Part shown: positions 11,001 through 23,000 of the stretch, piece by piece
How the letters are laid out: each line of letters opens with the position of its first letter
Position numbering within the stretch: the stretch's first letter is position 1
From: Beroe forskalii
Taxonomy: Eukaryota > Ctenophora > Nuda > Beroida > Beroidae
DNA length: 64,000 nucleotides
Assembly (NCBI GenBank): GCA_011033025.1
Contig: WFMF01000010.1
Location: 372,001-436,000, forward strand
Direction: 5' to 3'
Position numbers and translations under genes: made by a program
Notes under the pieces: generated by a model
The model's input: only the letters and a program-made list of their open reading frames with translations
Databases searched by the model: none
Told to the model about the DNA's origin: nothing

Positions 11001-14000
11001 CAATTTTGACGTTACACCAAATTAAGCATTTTTTGCGGCCTTCTTCTTCTTTTCTGCTTACTTAATTTCATGTACTAAGGTAGTCACAGCATCAGTGCTG
11101 TGTCTCTGTCGCCGGGTCCCCAGAGGCAAACTCCTGTTAGCTCAACCCCAGAGACTCCCTGTATATAACAATAATCATACTTACTTATCATAGAACTGCA
11201 ACTAGACACGGGAGTCTAATGTCAGTTGCTACCTGGAGCGATGCAAACTCGGAGAGTAGACAGGAACCAACGCTCAGGCCAAACCCATTTGTTCTGTTTT
11301 CCCCTTCAGATAAATCCTGTGTGGGATGTCAGAACTTTCCAAATTAACCTTAGACGGTCACTTGTGGTATTAAAAGTTTGCGCAATGACCACTAGCTCAA
11401 TGCATCTTATTAAACGCCCTCTAAATGCAATAAAGATAATGCGCAACATAAATCCGCCGATTACGTCATCTTTTGAAGCGCTCGGCATGTGTTTGGTGAC
11501 GTCATACGGCCGGCGGATTGCTTATATACGCGAAGTACCCTCTTGCCCCTCTCATATCACATTGCTGTCAGGCTATCGCCGAGCTGACTCGTCAAGAAGC
11601 CCTGACTCCTTGGGAGGAGCTGACGACAGTGGGGAAGCACCTGGCGGAGCTACCCATCGACGCTCATCTGGGCAAGGTGGGTAGGCAGCCTTCTATCCCT
11701 CACCCTCACCATTCCATCCCTCACCCCTCACCCTTCCATCCCTCATCCTCACCTTCCATCCCTCACACTTCCATCCCTCATCCTCACCTTCCATCCCTCA
11801 TCCCCACCTTCCATCCCTCATCCTCACCTTCCATCCCTATCCTCACCCTTCCATCCCTCATCCCTCACCTTCCATCCCTCACACTTCCATCCCTCACCCT
11901 TCCATCCCTCGCCCTTCCATCCATCATCCTCACTCTTCCATCCCTCATCCTCACCTTCCATCCCTATCCTCACCCTTCCATCCCTATCCTCACCCTTCCA
12001 TCCCTCATCCCTCACCCTCCCATCCTGTTAATTCCTGTTTAATTTCTGTTAATTCCTGTTTAATTCCATGATTTTCGAAAGTTCCTGGTATTTTAAAATC
12101 TTCTCGTATTATCTAACGTTTTCAACTTCCTGCTGTCTAGGTGGTGCTCTACTCCGTCATTCTGAAGTGCCTGGATCCCGTGCTGACCATCGTGTGCTCC
12201 CTCGCCTACACCGACCCTTTCACCCAGCCCTCCGAGCAGCATGTCAAAGTGTCCGGTAAGAAAATGTCAAAGTGTCCGGTAAAAACATGTCAAATTTTCC
12301 GGTAAAACATGTCAAAGTGTCCGGTAAAAACGTGTCAAAGTGTCCGACGCAATGATGTCCGGTAAAACATGTTTTTTGTACATCGAGCAAACGCGCCCCC
12401 AAAGTGTCCGTTAAAACATGTCAAAGTGTCCGGTAAAAACCTGTCAAAGTGTCCGGTAAAAACCTGTCAAAGTGTCCGGTAAAAACCTGTCAAAGTGTCC
12501 GGTAAAAACATGTCAAAGTGTCCGGCAAAAGCACAACGCGCACGAAAAAGGCGGGACATCACGGTTAGATTATTCTCTTCGAAGAGAATTCAATCGCAAT
12601 AGATCAATCTAAAACTGTGCCAAATGATTTGTTGTCAACTTCTACGGTTTTTGCTGCAAAAGGGGGGTGCCGACTTATGACCAACCCTGTATTATCTCAA
12701 ATTTTGTACTTTCGACGTTTTGAAATCATGCCTTCAAATCATGCTTTGGGTCAGTTTATTTCTAATATATCTAATTCTTTACCTTATCCTCAGCCTCCAA
12801 GCAAGACGGAGGTTTTCTCTCAGTTCACAGAGTGATCACCTGAGTTCACTCAAAGCTTTTCTTGGTACGTGATTTTCAGTATTCAATCATTCATCAAATT
12901 TTGTCGGGATAGCTTGAAGCCTCCAGCTATGTAAATTATATAAGGCACCACAGTATCCCTTTTTTCATCCTCACAATTTTCTATCACGTTTTTTTATTCG
13001 ATAATCAATCCTCCAATTTGATGGACCAAATATTTTTTCACGTCCCTTACACAGAACAATTATCTTCAATCGTGACGTGTCCTTTTCTGGCAGGGTGGCA
13101 GAAAGCCCGGGCTAATGGCTGGGAACATCAGTTCTGTGAGAAGAATTTCCTGTCTCTAGCTAAGTTGGAGATGATAGAGGGTCTGAGAGCCCAAATCATA
13201 GCACAGCTACGCTCCATGGGATTCATCCGTCAGAAGGGGGGTGTGGACATCAGGAACCTCAACGATAACAGTGATAAGTGGTGAGTTGCCTTAGCGATAA
13301 CAGTTATAAATGGTGAGTTGCCTTAGCGATTACCTATTCTAAGTGATATTCTAAGTACTCTCATGGTTCTAAAATATATTCTAAGTGAATTACACAAAAC
13401 TCAGGTACATCGTGAAAGCGTGTCTGGTTGGAGGTCTCTACCCCCGGTCTATATACTTATATACACCTCAGGTACATCGTGAAAGCGTGTCTGGTTGGAG
13501 GTCTGTACCCCCGGTCTATATACTTACATACACCTCAGGTACATCGTTAAAGCGTGTCTGGTGGGTGGTCTCTACCCCCGGTCTATATACTTATATACAC
13601 CTCAGGTACATCGTTAAAGCGTGTCTGGTGGGTGGTCTCTACCCCCGGTCTATATACTCATATACACCTCAGGTACATCGTAAAAGCGTGTCTGGTGGGT
13701 GGTCTCTACCCCCGGTCTATATACTTATATACACCTCAGGTACATCGTGAAAGCGTGTCTGGTTGGAGGTCTGTACCCCCAGTCTATATACTTATATACA
13801 CCTCAGGTACATCGTGAAAGCGTGTCTGGTTGGTGGTCTGTACCCCCGGTCTATATACTTATATACACCTCAGGTACATCGTGAAAGCGTGTCTGGTTGG
13901 TGGTCTGTACCCCCAGTCTATATACTTATATACACCTCAGGTACATCGTGAAAGCGTGTCTGGTTGGTGGTCTGTACCCCCGGTCTATATACTTATATAC

Positions 14001-17000
14001 ACCCCAGGTACATCGTGAAAGCTTGTCTGGTGGGTGGTCTCTACCCCCGGTCTATATACTTATATACACCTCAGGTACATCGTGAAAGCATGCCTGGTGG
14101 GAGGTCTCTACCCCCGGTCTATATACTTATATACACCTCAGGTACATCGTGAAAGCGTGTCTGGTTGGTGGTCTCTACCCCCGGTCTATATACTTACATA
14201 CACCTCAGGTACATCGTGAAAGCGTGTCTGGTGGGAGGTCTCTACCCCCGGTCTATATACTTATATACACCTCAGGTACATCGTGAAAGCGTGTCTGTGG
14301 GTGGTCTGTCTCTATATACTTATATACACCCCAGGTACATCGTGAAAGCATGCCTGGTGGGAGGTCTCTACCCCCGGTCTATATACTTATTTACACCCCA
14401 GGTACATCGTGAAAGCATGCCTGGTGGGAGGTCTCTACCCCCGGTCTATATACTTATTTACACCTCAGGTACATCGTGAAAGCGTGTCTGGAGGGAGGTC
14501 TCTACCCCCGGTCTATATACTTATATACACCTCAGGTACATCGTGAAAGCATGCCTGGTGGGAGGTCTCTACCCCCGGTCTATATACTTATATACACCTC
14601 AGGTACATCGTGAAAGCGTGTCTGGTGGGTGGTCTGTACCCCCGGTCTATATACTTATATACACCTCAGGTACATCGTGAAAGCGTGTCTGGTGGGTGGT
14701 CTCTACCCCCGGTCTATATACTTATATACACCCCAGGTACATCGTGAAAGCATGTCTGGTTGAGGTCTCTACCCCTAGTCTATATACTTATATACACCTC
14801 AGTACATCGTGAAGGTCTCTACCCCCGGTCTATTTGTATACACTTCAGGTTGGAGGTCTGTCTGTACCCCCGGTCTATATACTTATATACACCCTCAGGT
14901 ACATCGTGAAAGCGTGTCTGGTGGGTGGTCTGTACCCCGGTCTATATACTTATATACACCTCAGGTACATCGTGAAAGCATGTCTGGTGGGTGTCTGTAC
15001 CCCCGGTCTATATACTTATTTACACCTCAGGTACATCGTGAAAGCATGTCTGGTGGTGGTCTGTACTTATATACACCATCTCGTTCGTGTATATCTGGTT
15101 ATATACTATATACACCTCAGGTACCCCCCGGTCTATATACTTATATACACCTCAGGTACATCGTGTGGTCTACCCCGGTCTATATACTTATATACACCTC
15201 AGGTACATCGTGAAAGCATGTCTGGTGGGAGGTCGCTTATACTTATATACACCTCAGGTACATCGTGAAAGGCTATGGTCTGTACCCCCGGTCTATATAC
15301 TTATACACCCCAGGTACATCGTGAAAGCATGTCTGGTGGGTGGTCTGTACCCCCGGTCTATATACTTACTATATACACCTCAGGTACATCGTGAAAGCGT
15401 GTCTGGTGGGTGGTCTCTACCCCCGGTCTATATACTTATGATACCCTCAGGTACATCGTGAAAGCATGTCTGGTGGTGGTGGTCTGTACCCCCGGTCTAT
15501 ATACTATTATATACACCTCAGGTACATCGTGAAAGCGTGTCTGTCTGGTGGTTGAGGTCTGTACCCCGGTCTATACTATAATGCATATATACACCTCAGG
15601 TGTACATCGTGAAAGCATGTCTGGTGGGTGGTCTGTACCCCCGGTCTATATACTTATATAATTTACATCGTGAAAGCCTGGTTGGTGGTCTGTACCCCGG
15701 TCTATACTATACACCTCAGGTACATCGAAAGCGTGTCTGGTGGGTGGTCTGTACCCCCGGTCTATATACTTATATACACCTCAGGTACATCGTGAAAGCA
15801 TGTCTGGTTGGTGGTCTGTACCCCCGGTCTATATACTTATATACACCTCAGGTACATCGTGAAAGCGTGTCTGGTGGGTGGTCTGTACCCCCGGTCTATA
15901 TACTTATATACACCTCAGGTACATCGTGAAAGCGTGTCTGGTGGTGGTCTGTACCCCCGGTCTATATACTTATATACACCTCAGGTACATCGTGAAAGCA
16001 TGTCTGGTGGGTGGTCTGTACCCCCGGTCTATATACTTATATACACCTCAGGTACATCGTGAAAGCGTGTCTGGTGGGTGGTCTGTACCCCCGGTCTATA
16101 TACTTATATACACCTCAGGTACATCGTGAAAGCGTGTCTGGTGGGAGGTCTCTACCCCCGGTCTATATACTTATATACACCCCAGGTACATCGTGAAAGC
16201 ATGTCTGGTGGGTGGTCTGTACCCCCGGTCTATATACTTATATACACCTCAGGTACATCGTGAAAGCGTGTCTGGTGGGAGGTCTCAACCCCCGGTCTAT
16301 ATACTTATATACACCTCAGGTACATCGTGAAAGCATGTCTGGTGGGTGGTCTGTACCCCCGGTCTATATACTTATATACACCTCAGGTACATCGTGAAAG
16401 CATGTCTGGTTGGAGGTCTCTACCCCCGGTCTATATACTTATATACACTTCAGGTACATCGTGAAAGCGTGTCTGGTGGGAGTTCTGTACCCCCGGTCTA
16501 TATACTTATATACACTTCAGGTACATCGTGAAAGCATGTCTAGTGGGAGGTCTCTACCCCCGGTCTATATACTTATATACACCTCAGGTACATCGTGAAA
16601 GCATGTCTAGTGGGAGGTCTCTACCCCCGGTCTATATGGGCAAATCCACGAAAACGAGGAAAAATTTTGAAATTTGAAATCATCAGTCCAGCAAAAAGCT
16701 TTGACTTCAAATGAAAGCTAAGACTTTCCTCTAAATGATGCAAAAAACCGCATCAAAAAATATTGAAAGACCTCGACGATTTGCGCGATTGAGTAGGGCT
16801 ACTTTTGGACAATGTTCAGCCCTCAATTAATGGCATTTTGAATTATCATAAAGAATGCTTATATTTGTAATCAAGGGAATAATTTTTGCTCCATAGTGGA
16901 CTTTTGATCTAGTTTGATTCATATTTTAATATGAATAATCGCTTTCTCTAACTATTTTGAAGTGACGTTCAAACTCTTTGGGGACAATTGATGTGTGCGT

Positions 17001-20000
17001 TACGTAACAAAATGATGCAAAAGTTTTGTAAAGCCTTAATTCATTTCCATTTATGCCGAAAACTCATTTTCAGCTGTTTTGGATACTTTTGGTCGTCATG
17101 GCACATGTGTGAAAGCTTAGACTGATCAAATTTAGACAATATGGCCTTGTGCGTTACGTAACGTTACGTAATGCACAAAACTTTTCCAATTAATTTTCAA
17201 TGAAAGAAACTGCAAGAAATATCCATTTCTAATCAGAAAATTCTGTAATAACTTACAGATAAGGAATGTAAAGTAAATTTCAACTTAGAAAAGAATTACA
17301 AAGAAAAATTTAGTATTTAGTCATTCAATCCACATACATTAGAAAATCAAAGCATAAATCGATAAATTTTCTTTTCTAGAACCTAAATGCTATCAAAAAT
17401 GTATTCAGGGGTATAAGATATCAATGCCCTTGAGGAATTGTGCTTTTAATGGCCTCAAAAAGTGATTTTCTCAAAAAATTTGCCACTTTTGTGACACATG
17501 AAAAAACATCTTTTTCTACTAGCAAATTCGAAAATCGTTGAATTTGGCCCTCTCACGATAGGAATCGGCCATTATTCATCTTATAAAGTTGCTGGGTGAT
17601 ACCAAGAGTGATCTTAACCCTGTCAGAAATGAAATATTCTGAGTATGACAGTAAAATCATAGAAAATTGATCCAATTTTTGCTACACTTTTGATGGCCTA
17701 ATATGGGACTGAAATTGATGAACCACCAAGATTTTTTAGATTGAGGACCTTGATTGCTCCTGCATCTAATTGAGGCCTTACTATGTCAATAGAACAGTAT
17801 AAAATAGGTCTATTCACAGTGAGGAAAATTTGTGCATTACGTAACAGGCATTTTGTGCATTACGTAACAAATTATGTGAGCCTGGTAAAAGAAAATGGGG
17901 TGCATCAACCAATAAAAGCATTGTTAAACTTAAAGTTTATATATTCTTCTATCATTAGAAACTAGTGTGAACTCCCATTCGCTCACATGGAACTGACTTT
18001 TTTGTGATCAAATTCTGTCAATTGATTTTATTTGATCCAGTCCTGTGCGTTACGCGTAACATTTTTTGATGGCTTGTGTAAAATTTTCTGTGCAACAATT
18101 CTCATTCAAAACATCAAATAGGCTCAATGAATGTTTGAAGTTTGTCTCTAAAGCAAGGAATAGTGCTGTGATGACTTCAATTTGGCTGCCTTGACCTTTG
18201 AATCCTCAAAATTGAGTAAAAAGTGTGCGTTACGTAACGTGGATTTGGACATATACTTATATACACCTCAGGTACATCGTGAAAGCGTGTCTGGTGGGTG
18301 GTCTGTACCCCCGGTCTATATACTTATATACACCTCAGGTACATCGTTAAAGCGTGTCTGGTGGGTGGTCTGTACCCCCGGTCTATATACTTATATACAC
18401 CTCAGGTACATCGTTAAAGCGTGTCTGGTTGGAGGTCTGTACCCCCGGTCTATATACTTATATACACCTCAGGTACATCGTGAAAGCGTGTCTGGTGGGT
18501 GGTCTGTACCCCGGTCTATACTTATATACACCTCAGGGTACATCGTAGCGTGTCTGTGGGTGGTCTGTACCCCGGTCTATATACTTATATACACCTCAGG
18601 TACATCGTGAAAGCGTGTCTGGTTGGTGGTCTGTACCCCCGGTCTATATACTTATATACACCCCAGGTACATCGTGAAAGCATGTCTGGTGGGTGGTCTG
18701 TACCCCCGGTCTATATACTTATATACACCTCAGGTACATCGTTAAAGCGTGTCTGGTTGGAGGTCTGTACCCCCGGTCTATATACTTATATACACCTCAG
18801 GTACATCGTGAAAGCGTGTCTGGTGGGTGGTCTGTACCCCCGGTCTATATACTTATATACACCTCAGGTACATCGTGAAAGCGTGTCTGGTGGGTGGTCT
18901 GTACCCCCGGTCTATATACTTATATACACCTCAGGTACATCGTTAAAGCGTGTCTGGTTGGAGGTCTGTACCCCCGGTCTATATACTTATATACACCTCA
19001 GGTACATCGTGAAAGCGTGTCTGGTGGGTGGTCTGTACCCCCGGTCTATATACTTATATACACCTCAGGTACATCGTGAAAGCATGTCTAGTGGGAGGTC
19101 TGTACCCCCAGTCTATATAGTGAACTATATACACCTCAGGTACATCGTGAAAGCATGTCTGGTGGGTGGTCTGTACCCCCGGTTTATATACTTACATACA
19201 CCTCAGGTACATCGTGAAAGCATGTTCAGGGTGGTCTGTACCCGGTTTATATACACCTCAGGTACATCGTGAAAGCGTGTCTGGTGGGAGGTCTCTACCC
19301 CCGGTCTATATACTTATATACACCTCAGGTACATCGTAAAAGCGTGTCTGGTGGGTGGTCTGTACCCCCGGTCTATATACTTACATACACCTCAGGTACA
19401 TCGTAAAAGCATGTCTGGTGGGTGGTCTGTACCCCCGGTCTATATACTTATATACACCTCAGGTACATCGTGAAAGCATGTCTGGTTGGTGGTCTGTACC
19501 CCTGGTCTATACTTATATACACCCCAGGTACATCGTTACGTCTGGTTTGGAGGTCTCACTCCCCGGCCCATATACTATATATTACCTCAGGTACATCGGT
19601 AGAAAGCATACCTTATTATGGTCTGTACCCCGGTCTATATACTTATATACACCTCTAGTGAGTGCCTGGTGGGAGGTCTGTACCCCGGTCTATATATACT
19701 TATATACACCTCAGGTACATCGAAAGCGGCTGTCTGTTGAGGTCTGTACCCCGGTCTAAAGCGTGTACATCTGGTTGGAGGTCTGTACCCCAGTCTATAT
19801 ACTTATATACACCTCAGGTACATCGTGAAAGTGTGTCTGGTTGGAGGTTTGTACTCTATATACTTCCTATATACACCTCAGGTACATCGTGAAAGGTGTC
19901 TGGTTGAGGTCTGTACCCCTGGTCTATATACACCTGCAATCGTTAAAGCATGTCTGGTGGGTGGTGGAACTATATACACAGGTACATTGAAAGTGTTCTG

Positions 20001-23000
20001 TAACGTCTATATAATACACCACATCGTAAAGCGTGTCTGGGTGGTCTGTACCCCCGGTTAGCAAGGGTAGACCGGGAAAGCAGCACGATATACTTCTTTC
20101 TTTTCAACGACAGTTAATACTATTTTTCCCAAGTAAGTCACTGGAGGGTAATATTAAGGGTTTCAATAGGCTTCTTTCTTTCAACGAGTTAATACTATTT
20201 TTTTCCCACACCTTTTTGATCATTCAAAAATGAACATCAAGGTAATTTCAAAAAATCTAACGTTAATTTCAACTTTTAGTGGACTTCATATTATGTCCTG
20301 CACTCTTGCCTCTTTAGGTAGCCTGAGCAAGAGCGAATCACAGAACGACAATGTGGAACTACTGGCCAGTGATTGGCTTGTCTACGATGAGATTCTTCCT
20401 GACTCCAACGGAAAGGTCAGAAATCAGTTCCAGGGCTCACGATCGAGATTCTGGCGAAAAATTGATGTTTTGCGTCAAATTAGATTGAGTTTGATTAATC
20501 TTATTTTATTCAATTATAATAGTTGGTTTTAGGTCATTTGGCCTAACTGGAAATTTGGCCGAATGCCTTAACTCACACAATTTTGAATTTAAATCTCTAC
20601 CCTGACCCTAACGAGTGTTAGGCCAAAAGTCCAATTAGGCCAAATGACCAGTTAGGCCAAATGACCGAGTACCCTTTCATCCCAGAGCTCGCTGCGGTGC
20701 TGCACGGTCGTGTCTGCCCTCACTGTCGCACTCTTTGCCGGTAGTTCGGGCTCTCTCGAGGACACCGATTTGGAAGAGGAGACAGGTTTCAGTGAACCAC
20801 CAACCTTTCCTTTTCCATCCAAAATTTTACAACTTTTTATTTCCATCTTTTTATCTTTATGTTAGTTTTCCCACCTTTTTCTATCGCTTATTTATCCTCA
20901 TTTATTTTTCCTCATTTTTACTTCCACTTTCTTATCTTCATTTTAATTTTTCCTACCTTTCGACCTTTTTAATTCCAAGCTTTTATTCCCATCTTTTTAT
21001 TTCCATCCTTTATTTCATACCATTAAACCTCCACCTTTTCATGTAGAATTTAATATTGAGTAGAATATAATTTGTGATCGTTCTTTTTTATTATCAACAA
21101 AGCACAGTTAAGTACAGAAGTGCTTCAATCTGATAAATCCATCTCAGTAATGTAAGAAAATAAGGTACAAAAGATCATGGTAATGGTGAAGTGGTGAGTG
21201 GGATATCCGCTGTAAATCTCGAAATTATTAATGAAAGTTTTCGTTTGAACCAATAGTTGAGCTGACTATCTTAAGTTCCTAGTTAATTGTATTCAACCAA
21301 AAGTTGAGCTGATTATCCCAAGTTCCTAGTTAATAACACCCTGGAGTTGGATGACTGGATCTCCATCGACCTGCCGGACATTGACGGTGCCCTCTCGATT
21401 AAGCAACTCCGTCTCAAGTTCCATGCCCTTTTCCAGCGCAGACTTAAGACTCCCTTCTCCCAACTTACACAGGTTTTAACAAGTTCAACTAATTTTTTAG
21501 GTGTTTTTTGCGTAACTGATAATAAAAGGTGGAACCATCCATAACCAGCCAACCTCTCCCGAAAACACCACCAAAACCGCCCAATAAGGCTCCGAAACAT
21601 TGAAACAAGGCCAAAACCACCTGAAATTGAAAACATTATTTTGCCGAAAATGGGTATTTTCGGGGCTGGGTTGGGTTGTTTCGGGTTGTTCCACCTTTTA
21701 GTATCAACGATGTTTTTTGTGGAATATAGATCTGTATTTTAGAAAGTTGATTTGTATTTCAAAATGTTGAAATAACATCTCCCTGTACAGAAATTCTATG
21801 CATGCCCCCCTAGGATGACTGGCCACAATTTTGAAACATTTTTGGGCACCGCTGCTCGTATTTATTCACGTTCACTAGACACATTTCAGGTTGACACTTC
21901 CATACTGCGGTGCATTGTTTCCATACTGAAGCAGGAAGAAGAACCTATGAACCTAACCCAACCCACTGGTATTGCTCAGAGACCATTCAGGTTACATTTC
22001 TGTGATTTCTTTCATGTGTGTTTACTTTTCATGTGATTGTCCTAGATTATAAAATTATTGGATTATTCGCAGATATTTCCTTTGTTTTGAAAATATAATG
22101 ATCCCCAGATTCTAACCCCTTGTTTCAGGCCCTACGATCACGCGTACCACACCAGATATCATATGCCCCACGTCATATCCCCAGCTATTGCTTTTGATGA
22201 TATAGTCGAGGTGAGTTGTAAGGTTTTTTCCATAACTTGTTTCTATTCAAATTATTTAACTTATTTAACTTTATATTTAACTTGTTTCTATTTAACTATC
22301 ATAACCTGCTTATTACTGAAGTATTTAACCCCGCGTACGAGAAATAGGCGGGTAGGATGACGTCATTATCATAATATCATGATGTAGTGAGTTGATGACG
22401 TTGAACCGCCTATTTATCGTGGGCGGCATATAATTGTAACCCGCTTGCTTGGTATCTTTTCTGCTTCCTTTCTGTAAGTTAACGTTGAAAACTTACGACC
22501 ATCTCAGACTCAATGCTAAGCACAAGGCTATATTCGTTAATTGTCACAGTTCAGAATAGGGAGTTAATGGTCCAACACACACCAGGTGCAGCAGCAATGG
22601 CAGATCAAGAACCCGCGTGGTTACCCTGACAACCACATGTTGTACGACAAGGCAGTGGCTTCCACTGGATACCCTGCTAACAGTAAGTAAATTAAAATTT
22701 GTTGAAATTCGTTGAAATTTGTTAAAAACAAATTCGTTGAAATTTTTTAAAATTTGTTGAAAATTGTTAAAAACAAATAAGTCAATTTAAAATAAACTTC
22801 AAAGAGATATCAGATAACTTCAATTCTGTTTATCAACACAATCAATGTTGTACAATTTGGGTGTTCCCATACTCAATTTATCGTTTTCTTCATCGATCGA
22901 TGAAAAAAACGTGTTTTCAATCAATCAATTAATCACTTATTTTACACCAAGCTTTAGCCAGTATCCCATGTGATGAAAGTACATGCATCGATCGATGAAG

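Noticed and set aside
13385-19759. Many frames of 60-257 codons repeating [13 protein letters not shown] and similar
   Set aside because: Products of the 67-bp array in its three frames; only the [13 protein letters not shown] frame reflects a real exon.
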